A DNA stretch of 64,000 bases, taken from NCBI RefSeq assembly GCF_000238915.1, contig NZ_BAEG01000039.1:1-64000 (forward strand), read 5' to 3'. The number at the start of each line of letters is the position of its first letter. The stretch's first letter is position 1. A model generated the notes under the pieces. That model was given only the letters and a program-made list of their open reading frames with translations. It made no database searches and was not told the origin of the DNA. Shown piece after piece: positions 16,066-25,674 of the stretch. The position numbers and the translations under genes were made by a program. This DNA is from Arthrobacter globiformis NBRC 12137 (GTDB lineage Bacteria > Actinomycetota > Actinomycetes > Actinomycetales > Micrococcaceae).

Positions 16066-16818
16066 CTAGCGCGGCCGGCGGGCCGCGTGCTCGCGGGCCA
16101 GGACGGCGTAGCGGTCATCCGGTTCGCCGGGAGTGAAGGTTCCGTACTTGCGTTCGACGGCGGTCCGGATCAGGAAGTCGGCGATCGCCGGGTTCTTGGG
16201 CAGCAGGGAACCATGCAGGTAGCTGGCCACGATATTGCGGTACCGGGCGCCCTCCTGGCCGTCGCTGCTGTTGTTGCCAGTGCCCTTCGCCACCGTCCCC
16301 AACGGTGCAACGCCGGGGCCAAGTGTGGTCTGGCCGCTGTGGTTTTCGTACCCCAGCACCTCGCCGAATTCGGCGGTGGTGACCTTGACGTTGCCGATCA
16401 GCCGCTCATCCGTGCCGTGGGTCTCCACGTCCAGAACACCAATGCCGGGAATGACCGGGCCCGAGCGGGTCTTGAAGAAGCGGCCGAACAGCTGGTAAAG
16501 CCCACAGATGAGCAGCATGGGGGTGCCGTCCTCGGCCATCCCCTTGAGGAGGCTGGCCCGTGACTGGAGGTCGTCCTGGATGACGAGCTGGCCGCTGTCC
16601 TGCCCGCCGCCGCCCAGGATGATGTCCACGCCCTCCGGGAACTCGTCGCCCACGTTGTACTCGAGCAGTTCCGGCGTGTAACCGTGCCATTTCAGGCGCT
16701 GCTGCAGCACCAGGGCATTGCCCCAGTCGCCGTAGATGTTCATCTCCCGCGGGTACAGCTGCAGGACCCGGATGGTCCCCTTTGACGCGCTGGTACCGGT
16801 GCCTGAATCGGGGGTCAA
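16066..16818 (-). CDS. gatD: Lipid II isoglutaminyl synthase, glutaminase subunit GatD
   Basis: A 250-residue class I glutamine amidotransferase. It supplies ammonia to MurT, which amidates the D-glutamate of lipid II to D-isoglutamine. The catalytic cysteine is Cys105 in LLICGLYQLFG and the histidine is His202 in SYLHGSLLPKNP. The opening IRVLQLYPREMNIYGDWGN is characteristic of GatD/CobQ-like amidotransferases. It overlaps murT by 4 nt (ATGA), so the two subunits are translationally coupled. CobB/CobQ-type amidotransferases are the alternative, but the murT partner settles the call. Confidence 0.94.
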   Translation of the reverse strand: MTPDSGTGTSASKGTIRVLQLYPREMNIYGDWGNALVLQQRLKWHGYTPELLEYNVGDEFPEGVDIILGGGGQDSGQLVIQDDLQSRASLLKGMAEDGTPMLLICGLYQLFGRFFKTRSGPVIPGIGVLDVETHGTDERLIGNVKVTTAEFGEVLGYENHSGQTTLGPGVAPLGTVAKGTGNNSSDGQEGARYRNIVASYLHGSLLPKNPAIADFLIRTAVERKYGTFTPGEPDDRYAVLAREHAARRPR

Positions 16819-18104
16819 GAGACCACCTCCACTGTGGTGATTTTGGACAGCTCACGGCGGATGGCGAGCATCGCGGTGTAGGTGCAGAAGACCCGCTTCG
16901 GCTTGCCATTGCCCTTGCGGATGAAGTCGGCCAGGGCGGCCGGGATGTCAGTGCCCACCGCCCCGATCTGCACTTCGTCGTACTGGAGGCGCAGGGCCAT
17001 GTCATACGCGCGGGAGCCGGTGACCTGGTCCACGCCTTCCGCGCGCAGGGAGTCAAAATCAACGTCCCACAGCCAGGACATGTCGCGGCCGTCGGCGTAG
17101 TTGTCGTTGATGGCAATCATGGTGGCGTAGCCGCCCGAGGGGAACGACTTGAGGCCCAGCCGGAAGCCGCTCGGGTTCTTGACCAGGACCAGATCCAGCG
17201 GGAGCCCGTCCACCGTGAGGCTTTCGCCGCGCCCGAACGCCGGGGCCACCTCGGACAGGGCCTTCAGCAGGGTGCTGTGGTCCGCCGTGGCGGCGCCGCT
17301 GCCACAGATGCTGCGGGCCAGGGCCAGCGCAGCCGCGGCGTTGAAGATGTTGTAGACGCCGCGGAGCTTCATCCCGGTGGTGACAGTGGCGCCGTCGTAC
17401 TCAAAATCGGCGTCATCGGCACCCACCCGGCGAAGGACGACGTCGGCCTGCGGCCGGTCCGGCACCGCAGGCACGGGGCTGCCCGGCCCGGCCCGGAGTT
17501 CATCGTCGCTGGGGAAGGTGCCCAGCAGGGAGTCGTCCAGGCCGAAGTAGAGGACCTCGGGACCATGCAGCGTGTCGGCGATCCGGGCCACCCGCGGGTC
17601 CTCGCGGTTTAGCACCACAGTCCCCGTGGTCTTGGAAGCGATGTGCTGCAGGAGCTGGGCGGTCTTGTCGATCTCACCGAAACGGTCCAGCTGGTCGCGG
17701 AGGACGTTCAGCAGCAGACTGTAGCGCGGCGGGACGCGGTTGACGAAGTGCACGGCGTGGGCCTCGTCGAGTTCCAGCACGGCGATATCGGCATCGAGCC
17801 GTCCGCGCCAGTCGACGTCGCCGAGCAGTGCAGCGGCCACGCCCCGGGTGAAGTTGCTTCCGGTGCGGTTGGTGAACACCTTCAAACCCTGGCTTTCCAG
17901 CAGTTCCACCACCATCTTCGTGGTGGTGGTTTTGCCGTTGGTGCCGCTGACCACGGCGACGCCATGGGGGAGGGTGGACAGGGTCCGCTGCATGAAGCCG
18001 GGGTCGATTTTTTCGACCACCAGGCCGGGTAGTGCAGAGCCTCCGCCCCTGAGCCGGGAAACCCGGCGAACAAATTTGCCGAGCGGAACGCTGAGGGAAA
18101 ACAT
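16815..18104 (-). CDS. murT: Lipid II isoglutaminyl synthase, Mur-ligase subunit MurT
   Basis: A 429-residue Mur-ligase-family protein that activates the glutamate of lipid II with ATP for amidation by GatD. The P-loop GTNGKTTTTK is at residues 54-63, NVLRDQLDRFGEID near 133-146 is the central ligase segment, and the C-terminal DUF1727 domain follows. The stretch at residues 190-240, where studied MurT proteins carry a four-cysteine zinc ribbon, has no cysteine here; the only two cysteines lie near residues 267 and 410. The ATG is probably leaderless, 7 nt after TATATT. It diverges from pdxT. Confidence 0.93.
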   Translation of the reverse strand: MFSLSVPLGKFVRRVSRLRGGGSALPGLVVEKIDPGFMQRTLSTLPHGVAVVSGTNGKTTTTKMVVELLESQGLKVFTNRTGSNFTRGVAAALLGDVDWRGRLDADIAVLELDEAHAVHFVNRVPPRYSLLLNVLRDQLDRFGEIDKTAQLLQHIASKTTGTVVLNREDPRVARIADTLHGPEVLYFGLDDSLLGTFPSDDELRAGPGSPVPAVPDRPQADVVLRRVGADDADFEYDGATVTTGMKLRGVYNIFNAAAALALARSICGSGAATADHSTLLKALSEVAPAFGRGESLTVDGLPLDLVLVKNPSGFRLGLKSFPSGGYATMIAINDNYADGRDMSWLWDVDFDSLRAEGVDQVTGSRAYDMALRLQYDEVQIGAVGTDIPAALADFIRKGNGKPKRVFCTYTAMLAIRRELSKITTVEVVS

Positions 18105-18111
18105 GCTCTGT

Positions 18112-18117
18112 AATATA
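18112..18117 (-). promoter_or_regulatory. -10 box of a probable leaderless murT-gatD transcript
   Basis: On the minus strand TATATT lies 7 nt before the murT ATG. It is a near-consensus -10 at leaderless spacing, and no ribosome binding site is present. Confidence 0.6.
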
Positions 18118-18183
18118 TCCCAGCAACGGCATGCAATGTGGCGGACGGCCGGCGGCGGGAGCGGCTGCCCGTTGTCGGGACAC

Positions 18184-18189
18184 TATGCT
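18184..18189 (+). promoter_or_regulatory. -10 box of a probable leaderless pdxT transcript
   Basis: TATGCT lies 6 nt before the pdxT ATG, and no ribosome binding site is present. It stands 66 bp from the divergent murT -10 box. Confidence 0.6.
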
Positions 18190-18195
18190 GTTTAG

Positions 18196-18927
18196 ATGAC
18201 CAATTCCCTTTCCAGCGCCCTTCCGCGCCCGGCCGGCGTGCCCCAAAAGCCCGGCACTGGGCTGCGCATCGGCGTTCTGGCGCTGCAGGGCGACTTCCGT
18301 GAGCACCTCCGGGCCGTCGAGACGGCAGGCGCCGCGGGCGTGGGTGTCCGCCGCCCCGCCGAGCTCGAAGGACTCGACGGACTCATCATCCCCGGCGGCG
18401 AGTCGACGGCCATCGACAAGCTTGCGCGCGCCTTCGACCTCGCCGGGCCGCTGCGCCAGCGGATCGCCGACGGCCTCCCGGTGTATGGCTCCTGCGCGGG
18501 CATGATCCTGCTGGCGCACGACATCGCCGACCCGGCCGCAGACCTCGCCGGCAACCCCCAGCAGACGTTCGGCGGCCTGGACATCACGGTGCGCCGCAAC
18601 GCCTTCGGCCGGCAGCGCGAGTCCTTCGAGACCGACCTCGACTTCAAGGGCCTGGAGTTCAGCGCCACCGAAGACGGCGTCGCGCCGGTTCACGCGGTGT
18701 TCATCCGCGGCCCCTGGGTGGAGCGCGTCGGGCCCGGCGTTGAAGTCCTGGCGCAGGTGGAGCCGGCCGACCAGGAGCACGCCTCCCACGCGGCCGATCT
18801 GCAGGGGACAGCTAGAATTGTTGCAGTGCGTTCCGGCCAATTGCTGGCCACCTCCTTCCATCCGGAAGTGACAGGGGAGAAGCGCGTGCATGAACTTTTT
18901 ATCCGCATGATCAGAGGAGAAGCGTAA
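18196..18927 (+). CDS. pdxT: Pyridoxal 5'-phosphate synthase, glutaminase subunit PdxT
   Basis: A 243-residue class I glutamine amidotransferase that feeds ammonia to PdxS. Signatures: [13 protein letters not shown], the oxyanion segment [11 protein letters not shown], the nucleophile in [11 protein letters not shown], and the His-Glu pair in SFHPEVTG. The N-terminus is about 20 residues longer than usual, a Pro/Ser-rich tail that may be disordered. Translation probably starts at the very 5' end of the mRNA. It lies 3 nt before yebC and leads the yebC-ruvCAB group. It is separated from pdxS by the M3 peptidase, CapA and gatD-murT genes. Confidence 0.97.
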   Translation: MTNSLSSALPRPAGVPQKPGTGLRIGVLALQGDFREHLRAVETAGAAGVGVRRPAELEGLDGLIIPGGESTAIDKLARAFDLAGPLRQRIADGLPVYGSCAGMILLAHDIADPAADLAGNPQQTFGGLDITVRRNAFGRQRESFETDLDFKGLEFSATEDGVAPVHAVFIRGPWVERVGPGVEVLAQVEPADQEHASHAADLQGTARIVAVRSGQLLATSFHPEVTGEKRVHELFIRMIRGEA

Positions 18928-18930
18928 AGC

Positions 18931-19686
18931 ATGTCAGGCCACTCCAAATGGGCAACGACCAAGCACAAGAAGGCCATCATTGATAGCCGCCGGGCAAAGT
19001 CGTTCGCCAAGCTGATCAAGAACATCGAAGTCGCGGCCCGCATGGGCGGCCCGGACCTCGCGGGCAACCCCGGCCTCGAACTCGCCGTCACCAAGGCCAA
19101 GAAGACGTCGGTTCCGAATGACAACATCGACCGCGCCATCAAGCGCGGCGCCGGGCTCACCGGCGAGGTCGTGGACTACACGGAGATCATGTACGAATGC
19201 CGCGGCCCGCAGGGCTCCGCGCTGCTGATCGAGTGCCTCACCGACAACAAGAACCGGGCCGCATCCGAGGTCCGGCTGGCCATCTCCCGCAACGGCGGCA
19301 CCATTGCCGACCCCGGTTCCGTGAGCTACCTCTTCACCCGCAAGGGCGTTGTCACCCTGCCCAAGAACGACCTTACCGAGGACGACGTCCTCATGGCCGT
19401 GCTGGATGCCGGCGCTGAGGAAGTCAAGGACAACGGGGACACCTTCGAGATCCACTCGGACCCGAAGGACCTGCAGGCTGTCCGCGATGCGCTCAAGGAA
19501 GCCGGCATTGACTACGACACCGACGAGGCCGAGTTCGTGCCCTCCATGGAGGTGCCGCTGGACCTTGACGCCGCCAAGAAGTTCATGAAGCTCGTTGACG
19601 CCCTCGAGGACCTCGACGACGTCCAGAACGTCTACAGCAACGCCGACCTCAGCGACGAAGTTCAGGCAGCCCTGGAAGCCGAGTGA
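18931..19686 (+). CDS. yebC: YebC/PmpR family protein
   Basis: A 251-residue member of the YebC/TACO1 family, long annotated as transcriptional regulators and now linked to translation through difficult peptide stretches. It begins with the signature [20 protein letters not shown], followed by the family segment [11 protein letters not shown] and the acidic C-terminal domain with [37 protein letters not shown] precedes the ATG by about 6 nt. It lies between pdxT and ruvC, the usual actinobacterial order. Confidence 0.96.
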   Translation: MSGHSKWATTKHKKAIIDSRRAKSFAKLIKNIEVAARMGGPDLAGNPGLELAVTKAKKTSVPNDNIDRAIKRGAGLTGEVVDYTEIMYECRGPQGSALLIECLTDNKNRAASEVRLAISRNGGTIADPGSVSYLFTRKGVVTLPKNDLTEDDVLMAVLDAGAEEVKDNGDTFEIHSDPKDLQAVRDALKEAGIDYDTDEAEFVPSMEVPLDLDAAKKFMKLVDALEDLDDVQNVYSNADLSDEVQAALEAE

Positions 19687-19717
19687 TATTCCGCGTGGCG
19701 GACCCGGGCGGTTGCAC

Positions 19718-20296
19718 GTGACGCTGCGCGTACTGGGAATCGACCCCGGGCTGACCCGCTGCGGCATCGGCGTAGTGGACGTCGAAAAGAACCGCCGGGC
19801 CACCATGGTTGCCGTCGGCGTGGTGGGAACGTCCCCCGAGGAAACGCTCGACCAGCGGCTGCTGGTGATCGCCCTCGCCATCGACGACTGGCTCGACCGC
19901 TACGAGCCGCACGTGCTCGCGGTGGAACGGGTCTTCTCGCAGCTCAATGTCAGCACGGTCATGGGCGTTGCCCAGGCCTCCGGCGTCGTGATTGCCGCAG
20001 CGGCGAGGCGCGGCATTCCCGTGGCTTTGCACACGCCGTCGGAGGTCAAGGCGGCGGTGACGGGCAGCGGATCCTCGAACAAGGAAGCCGTCACCAAGCT
20101 GGTCACCAAGATTCTCCGGCTCGATGCTCCGCCGCGTCCCGCGGACGCGGCGGACGCCCTGGCCCTCGCCATCACGCACGCGTGGCGGGCAGGCAGCGGC
20201 GCGAGCGTAGCCACCACCGGTCCCGGCAGCCAGTCACTGACCCCGGCCCAGCGCGCCTGGGCCGAGGCTGAGGCGAAGGCGCGCCGCGCACGCTGA
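19718..20296 (+). CDS. ruvC: Holliday junction endodeoxyribonuclease RuvC
   Basis: A 192-residue RNase H-fold nuclease that resolves Holliday junctions made mobile by RuvAB. The acidic residues are seen in [11 protein letters not shown] (first Asp), [11 protein letters not shown] (Glu) and [12 protein letters not shown] (last Asp pair). The DNA-contact segment [14 protein letters not shown] is present. The GTG at 19718 is chosen because it starts directly before the conserved first strand; the longer frame begins inside yebC. The C-terminal 35 residues are a poorly conserved Ala/Ser-rich tail. Confidence 0.96.
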   Translation: MTLRVLGIDPGLTRCGIGVVDVEKNRRATMVAVGVVGTSPEETLDQRLLVIALAIDDWLDRYEPHVLAVERVFSQLNVSTVMGVAQASGVVIAAAARRGIPVALHTPSEVKAAVTGSGSSNKEAVTKLVTKILRLDAPPRPADAADALALAITHAWRAGSGASVATTGPGSQSLTPAQRAWAEAEAKARRAR

Positions 20297-20321
20297 ATGT
20301 CCCCCGGCCTTGCTAGGGTAT

Positions 20322-20337
20322 TCGTAGATATGTTCGG
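20322..20337. promoter_or_regulatory. Possible degenerate LexA box before ruvA
   Basis: TCGTAGATATGTTCGG matches 12 of 16 positions of the mycobacterial SOS box TCGAACACATGTTCGA, including an intact right half GTTCG. It lies 40 nt before ruvA in the 80-bp ruvC-ruvA gap. Confidence 0.4.
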
Positions 20338-20376
20338 ATAGTCGGTTTTTGCCGGCGCAAGTTCAGGAGCCCGGCC

Positions 20377-21024
20377 TTGATTAGTTTTCTCCGCGGAACC
20401 GTGGCGCACGTCGGACTGTCCACCGCCGTCATCGACCTCAACGGCGCGGGCATGAGCGTCTACGCGACGCCCCAGACGCTCAGCAAGCTGCGGACCGGCG
20501 AAGAGGGGAAGCTTTTCACCTCCCTGATCGTCCGCGAGGACTCCCTGACCCTCTTCGGCTTCGCGAGCGACGACGAGCGGGAAGTTTTCGACGTTCTGCT
20601 CAGTGTCAGCGGTGTGGGACCGCGGCTCGCCCTCGCCGTCCTCGCGGTGCACGATCCCGAGGCCATCCGGGTCGCGGCGCACACCGGCGACAGCAAGACG
20701 TTCACCAAGGTCCCGGGCATCGGCCCGAAGGTTGCCGGGCGCATCGTGCTGGAACTCGCCGGAAAACTGGTTCCGCACGGCACGGCGGCGCCCGCGGGAG
20801 CGCCTGCTGCGTCATCGGAAGGCGTCTGGAAGCCGCAGGTTGTGGCCGCCATGACCAGCCTGGGCTGGTCCGAAAAGGACGCCACGGGCAGCATCGACAA
20901 GGCCTTGGCAGATGCGCCGGAACTTGCCGGCGAAGGCAACGTTGCCGAGATCCTGCGCACCACGCTGCGCTGGCTGGGGCAGGACGGCGCCCGGGCGGGC
21001 AACAGGGTAGGCAGCCGTGGCTGA
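20377..21024 (+). CDS. ruvA: Holliday junction branch migration protein RuvA
   Basis: A 215-residue junction-binding subunit. It has the N-terminal OB fold ([12 protein letters not shown] through [10 protein letters not shown]), helix-hairpin-helix motifs in [13 protein letters not shown] and [16 protein letters not shown], and a C-terminal domain that contacts RuvB. Between domains II and III is an Ala/Pro-rich flexible linker ([10 protein letters not shown]). The start is a TTG at 20377 with CAGGAG 7 nt upstream; no better start exists. It overlaps ruvB by 8 nt. Confidence 0.96.
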   Translation: MISFLRGTVAHVGLSTAVIDLNGAGMSVYATPQTLSKLRTGEEGKLFTSLIVREDSLTLFGFASDDEREVFDVLLSVSGVGPRLALAVLAVHDPEAIRVAAHTGDSKTFTKVPGIGPKVAGRIVLELAGKLVPHGTAAPAGAPAASSEGVWKPQVVAAMTSLGWSEKDATGSIDKALADAPELAGEGNVAEILRTTLRWLGQDGARAGNRVGSRG

Positions 21025-22105
21025 GCCGTCCCTTGTCGCCGGGGGAGAAGAGCCGGAGGAGCGGGCCATCGAGGCGGCGCTCCGGCCCAAGAACCTCGAC
21101 GACTTCGTGGGCCAGCACAGGGTCCGCAAACAGCTCTCCCTCGTGTTGAAGGCATCCCGGATGCGCGGGCGCAGCGCAGACCACGTCCTTTTTTCCGGAC
21201 CCCCCGGCCTCGGCAAAACCACGCTCGCCATGATTGTCGCGGCCGAGATGAATGCGCCACTGCGGATCAGCAGCGGCCCGGCCATCCAGCACGCCGGCGA
21301 TCTCGCCGCCATACTTTCCTCGCTGTCCGAGGGTGAAGTCCTCTTCCTGGACGAAATCCACCGGATGTCCCGTCCGGCCGAGGAAATGCTCTACATGGCC
21401 ATGGAGGACTTCCGCGTTGACATCGTGGTGGGCAAGGGCGCCGGCGCCACGGCCATTCCGCTGGAGCTGCCGCCCTTCACGCTGGTGGGTGCCACCACGC
21501 GTGCCGGACTCCTGCCCGGTCCGCTCCGGGACCGGTTCGGGTTCACGGGCCACCTGGAGTTTTATTCGGTGGAGGAACTGGAGCTGGTGCTGCGCAGGTC
21601 CGCCGGCCTCCTGGACCTGAAGGTGAACTCGGCCGGATTCACCGAGATCGCCGGACGGTCACGCGGCACCCCCCGCATCGCCAACCGGCTGCTGCGGCGG
21701 GTCCGGGACTGGGCGCTGGTCCACGGGATCGACCAGATTGACGCCCGTTCGGCCTCCGCCGCGCTGGACATGTACGAAGTGGACAAGCGCGGGCTGGACC
21801 GGCTGGACCGGTCAGTGCTGGAGGCGCTGATTACCAAATTCGGCGGCGGCCCCGTGGGCCTGTCAACCCTGGCCATCGCCGTGGGGGAGGAACCGGAGAC
21901 CGTGGAGACGGTCGCCGAGCCGTACCTGGTCCGGGAGGGGCTGCTGGGCAGGACGCCGAGGGGCCGGATCGCCATGGCACCGGCCTGGACCCACCTGGGG
22001 CTGGCCGTACCGGCGGGGGTCTTTGGCCAGGAAACCCTGGACCTTTTCGAGGCCGGGCCGGACGACGAAGAAACGTCATCCGAATGGGTTTCCAGCACCC
22101 AATAG
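21017..22105 (+). CDS. ruvB: Holliday junction branch migration helicase RuvB
   Basis: A 362-residue AAA+ motor that drives branch migration on RuvA-bound junctions. It shows Walker [12 protein letters not shown] (residues about 61-71), Walker [11 protein letters not shown], sensor 1 in [10 protein letters not shown], the arginine finger region LRDRFG, and the C-terminal winged helix with GRTPRGRIA. The C-terminal 30 residues after [17 protein letters not shown] are rich in Asp/Glu and not conserved. The GTG start lies inside the ruvA 3' end, so translation is coupled. Confidence 0.97.
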   Translation: MAEPSLVAGGEEPEERAIEAALRPKNLDDFVGQHRVRKQLSLVLKASRMRGRSADHVLFSGPPGLGKTTLAMIVAAEMNAPLRISSGPAIQHAGDLAAILSSLSEGEVLFLDEIHRMSRPAEEMLYMAMEDFRVDIVVGKGAGATAIPLELPPFTLVGATTRAGLLPGPLRDRFGFTGHLEFYSVEELELVLRRSAGLLDLKVNSAGFTEIAGRSRGTPRIANRLLRRVRDWALVHGIDQIDARSASAALDMYEVDKRGLDRLDRSVLEALITKFGGGPVGLSTLAIAVGEEPETVETVAEPYLVREGLLGRTPRGRIAMAPAWTHLGLAVPAGVFGQETLDLFEAGPDDEETSSEWVSSTQ

Positions 22106-22282
22106 CAGCGCCTTCCCAGCTTTTCCCTCTAGACTGGAAAGACGCTCGGCACGTCCGGGCTTTGTTTCCGTGTCCCGCTACGGCGGGCCGCCTGCGGCCG
22201 GTCTCCCGCGTCTGGGCGGGCAGCGCGGCGCAAAGCGGACGTCGCTGTCAACCAGCTACGCAAGTACAGAACGGAACTTCAC

Positions 22283-22735
22283 TTGTTCGGACATATTAGT
22301 GCCCAGGCCCAGCCGCAGGCCGGCGGCGGCATCGACATCATGACCATTCTGCTGTTCGTCATGCTCGGCGTTTTCATCTTCATGATGTTCCGCCGCAACA
22401 AGAAGACCCAGCAGCAGCAGGCCAAGCTGCAGTCGGAGTTCGCTCCCGGCATCGAGGTCATGACCAGCTTCGGACTGTTCGGCCGCATCGTGTCGATTGA
22501 TGAGGCGGAGAACAAGGTTGTCCTGGAGCTCTCGCCCGGCAACCTGGCCACCGTCCACCGCCAGGCGGTGAACAAGATCGTGGAACCCGCCGCCGAAACC
22601 CATGCCGTTCCCGACGACGCGTCAGCACTGACGGCCGAGGAACCGCTGGCCCCTGAGGCCAAGGCCGGCACGGCCGATGAGACTCCGGACGAAACCCTCA
22701 GGCGCCTCAATGACGAGGGCAAGAAGGACATCTAG
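22283..22735 (+). CDS. yajC: Preprotein translocase subunit YajC
   Basis: A 150-residue single-span protein of the SecDF-YajC complex. One membrane helix (IMTILLFVMLGVFIFMMF, residues about 19-36) is followed by RRNKKTQQQQAKLQ, the typical basic cytoplasmic region, and a beta domain with PGIEVMTSFGLFGRIVSID. The C-terminal tail is acidic and longer than in E. coli. A TTG at 22283 is the first start giving the full N-terminus, with only a weak ribosome site. secD follows 100 bp later on the same strand. Confidence 0.93.
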   Translation: MFGHISAQAQPQAGGGIDIMTILLFVMLGVFIFMMFRRNKKTQQQQAKLQSEFAPGIEVMTSFGLFGRIVSIDEAENKVVLELSPGNLATVHRQAVNKIVEPAAETHAVPDDASALTAEEPLAPEAKAGTADETPDETLRRLNDEGKKDI

Positions 22736-22835
22736 TCCGCCGCTTCCGCGCAGCACAGCTGTCTACGGCTGCGGAGCCGCCGGGTGCGACAAGGCTCGCT
22801 CCGGCGGCCCTCCGCAATTAATAGAAAGATAGGCA

Positions 22836-24593
22836 ATGGCACGAACTGGCCGCAATAAACCATCCCTTCGGGTGCTGGTCTGGCTTGGCGTAATCCTGGC
22901 TGCCATGACGGCCGTCCTTGCGGGCGGCACAATGTCCGGGGTTGCCAGCTGGAGCCCGAAGCTTGCCCTGGACCTGGAGGGCGGCACCCAGATGATCCTT
23001 GCACCCAAGGTTGAGGGTGGCTCGGACATCAACGAGGAACAGCTCAACCAGGCGGTGGCCATCATCCGCCAGCGTGTGGACGGCTCAGGTGTCGCTGAGG
23101 CTGAGATCAGCACGCAGTCCGGCCGCAACGTGGTGGTGAGCCTTCCCGGCACGCCGTCCACGGAGACCCGCGCCCTCATCCAGGCCTCTGCGGACATGAA
23201 CTTCCGCCCGGTCCTGGTCACGGGCGCCGGGGCAGCGGTTCCCGCTGCCGAGCGGACACCTGCTGCCCAGCTGCCGAAGCCGACGGCCAAGCCGACGAAC
23301 GCCAGCGATACGAACTGGATTACCGCGGACGTCCAGAAGCAGTTCGAAGCCCTTGACTGTGACAACCCGGCCCAGGACAAGCAGGAACGATCCGACCCGG
23401 CCAAGCCGCTGGTCACCTGCGAGCCTGCCACGGACCAGACACCCGCCATCAAGTACATCCTGGGCCCGGTCGAGGTCAAGGGCGTGGAGATCCAGGGCTC
23501 GACGTTCCAGCTCCAGCAGGGCGCCCAAGGTGCCGTCACCAACGAGTGGGCTGTGAACATCCAGTTCAACGCTGAGGGGACGGCCAAGTTCAAGACGGTC
23601 ACCGAACGCCTCAACCAGTTCTATGTTGCCGCAGGCGGTGAGACCGGCAGCGATCCCAAGTCGCAGTTCGCCATCGTCCTGGATGACCAGGTCATTTCGG
23701 CCCCCCGGTCCCAGGCCGTGATCACTGACGGCCGCCCGCAGATCACCGGCGGCTTCACGGAACAGTCCGCCAAGGCGCTGTCCGACCAGCTTCGGTTCGG
23801 TGCCCTGCCCATCAGCTTCGACATCCAGAGCGAGCAGCAAATCTCCGCCACCCTCGGCGGCGAGCAGCTCCGGATGGGCCTCCTCGCCGGCCTTATCGGC
23901 CTGCTGCTGGTGGTTGTCTACTCGCTGTTCCAATACCGGGCGCTGGGCTTCGTCACCATTCTTTCGCTCGTGGTGGCCGGTGCGCTGACGTACCTGGCGA
24001 TTGCCATTCTGGGCTGGACCGAAAACTACCGGCTGTCCCTCGCCGGTGTTGCCGGCCTCATCGTGGCCATCGGCCAGACAGCGGACTCGTTCATCGTGTA
24101 CTTCGAACGCATCCGTGATGAGCTCCGCGAAGGCCGGGGCCTGGTGTCGGCGGTGGAGAACGGCTGGAAGCGGGCCAAGCGGACGGTTCTGGCATCCAAG
24201 GCGGTCAACCTCCTGGCTGCACTGGTGCTGTACTTCGTGGCCGTCGGCAACGTGCGGGGCTTTGCCTTCACGCTCGGCCTCACCGCCATCGCCGACCTCA
24301 TCGTCGTCTTCATGTTCACCCACCCCACGCTGCAGCAGCTGGCCAGGACCCGGTTCTTTGGCGAAGGCCACAAATTCTCCGGTCTTGACCCTGAGCGCCT
24401 TGGCGCGGTGCCGCTCTACCGCGGCGCCGGCAGGCTCCGCAGTCCCGAGGACAAGCCGTCAGTGGTGCGCGCCAAGAACACCGGCGCCGCAGCTGAGGCT
24501 GAGCGCCGGATGACCATCGCTGAACGCCGCCGCGCGGAGCAGCAGGAGCAGCTCGCCGGTTCCTCCAAGGGCCCGGCCAAGGAGGGCAAGTAA
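22836..24593 (+). CDS. secD: Protein translocase subunit SecD
   Basis: A 585-residue RND-family membrane protein that uses the proton gradient to assist late steps of Sec export. The first membrane helix (about 11-32) is followed by the signature LALDLEGGTQMIL, a large outer domain (about 50-345) and five further helices (about 345-510). The motif LAGVAGLIVAIGQTADSFIVYFERIRDELREG holds the charged residues of the TM4 region. In place of the usual D in the G-x-x-x-D motif the sequence reads GQTADSF, still with Asp. The C-terminus is basic and extended. Its stop shares one base with the secF start. Confidence 0.96.
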   Translation: MARTGRNKPSLRVLVWLGVILAAMTAVLAGGTMSGVASWSPKLALDLEGGTQMILAPKVEGGSDINEEQLNQAVAIIRQRVDGSGVAEAEISTQSGRNVVVSLPGTPSTETRALIQASADMNFRPVLVTGAGAAVPAAERTPAAQLPKPTAKPTNASDTNWITADVQKQFEALDCDNPAQDKQERSDPAKPLVTCEPATDQTPAIKYILGPVEVKGVEIQGSTFQLQQGAQGAVTNEWAVNIQFNAEGTAKFKTVTERLNQFYVAAGGETGSDPKSQFAIVLDDQVISAPRSQAVITDGRPQITGGFTEQSAKALSDQLRFGALPISFDIQSEQQISATLGGEQLRMGLLAGLIGLLLVVVYSLFQYRALGFVTILSLVVAGALTYLAIAILGWTENYRLSLAGVAGLIVAIGQTADSFIVYFERIRDELREGRGLVSAVENGWKRAKRTVLASKAVNLLAALVLYFVAVGNVRGFAFTLGLTAIADLIVVFMFTHPTLQQLARTRFFGEGHKFSGLDPERLGAVPLYRGAGRLRSPEDKPSVVRAKNTGAAAEAERRMTIAERRRAEQQEQLAGSSKGPAKEGK

Positions 24594-25609
24594 TGTCCAG
24601 TTTCGCGAAATTCGGTAACGAGCTCTACACGGGCAAGCGTTCCTACGACTTTGTCGGGGCCAAGAAGATATGGTTCGCCGTGGCCGCTGTGCTGGTTGCG
24701 CTGTCCATCCTGATCCCGGCGGTCAAGGGCGGCTTCAACCTCGGCATTGAGTTCCGCGGCGGTTCCGAGTTCACGGTGTCCAACGTCAAGACCACCGAAG
24801 CAGCCGTCGGCGAGAAGGCTGTCCACGACGTCGTTCCCGGCAGCGTGCCGCGCGTCGCCAACGTCGCCGGAACCACCATGCGTATCCAGACGGACAAGCT
24901 CTCCGATGACGAGACCCTCAAGATCAAGGAGGGCCTCACCAAGGCCTACGGCGTGACTGACAACGAGGTGACCTCCACCTTCGTCGGACCCACGTGGGGA
25001 GCTGACGTCACCAAGCAGGCCCTGATTGGCCTGGTGGTCTTCGTTGCCCTCGCGACGGTCCTGATGGCCCTGTACTTCCGGACCTGGAAGATGTCCCTCT
25101 CGGCGATCGTGGGCATGCTCGTCACGATGTTTATTACGGCCGGCGTCTACGCCCTGAGCGACTTCGAGGTCACGCCGTCGGCGATCATCGGGTTCCTGAC
25201 GGTGCTTAGCTACTCGCTGTATGACACCGTGGTGGTGTTCGACAAGATCCGTGAGAACACGGCCGACATCGACTCCTCCACGCGCCGGACGTTCGGCGAG
25301 GAAGTCAACCTGGCCGTCAACCAGACCCTGGTCCGTTCCATCAACACCATGATGGTGGCCATCCTTCCGGTCGGGGCGATCCTGTTTATCGGGGCCGGCC
25401 TGCTGGGCGCGGGTACCCTGCGCGACCTTTCGCTGGCCCTGTTCGTCGGGATCCTGATCGGCACGGCTGCGACGATCTTCATCGCGGCCCCGATGTATGC
25501 CTGGCTGCGCCAAGGTGAGGCGCCGCTGGTCAAGCAGGCCCAGCGTGTCAGGCAGCGCCGCGCTGACGCTGCCGCCAAGGCTGCGGCAGCTGAGCCCGCG
25601 AAGGCCTAG
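24593..25609 (+). CDS. secF: Protein translocase subunit SecF
   Basis: A 338-residue partner of SecD. It has one N-terminal helix (about 24-46), the signature FNLGIEFRGGSEF, an outer domain, and five C-terminal helices, with GFLTVLSYSLYDTVVVFDKIRENT as the SecF hallmark carrying the membrane aspartate. The C-terminus is an Ala/Lys/Arg-rich cytoplasmic tail. The start overlaps the secD stop by one base (TAATG). No separate promoter is seen. Confidence 0.96.
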   Translation: MSSFAKFGNELYTGKRSYDFVGAKKIWFAVAAVLVALSILIPAVKGGFNLGIEFRGGSEFTVSNVKTTEAAVGEKAVHDVVPGSVPRVANVAGTTMRIQTDKLSDDETLKIKEGLTKAYGVTDNEVTSTFVGPTWGADVTKQALIGLVVFVALATVLMALYFRTWKMSLSAIVGMLVTMFITAGVYALSDFEVTPSAIIGFLTVLSYSLYDTVVVFDKIRENTADIDSSTRRTFGEEVNLAVNQTLVRSINTMMVAILPVGAILFIGAGLLGAGTLRDLSLALFVGILIGTAATIFIAAPMYAWLRQGEAPLVKQAQRVRQRRADAAAKAAAAEPAKA

Positions 25610-25674
25610 GGTCCCGCGAAAGCCTGGGACCTTGTAGTGCCCGGGGCGCCCGCGAAAGCGCAGAGCCCCGCCCT

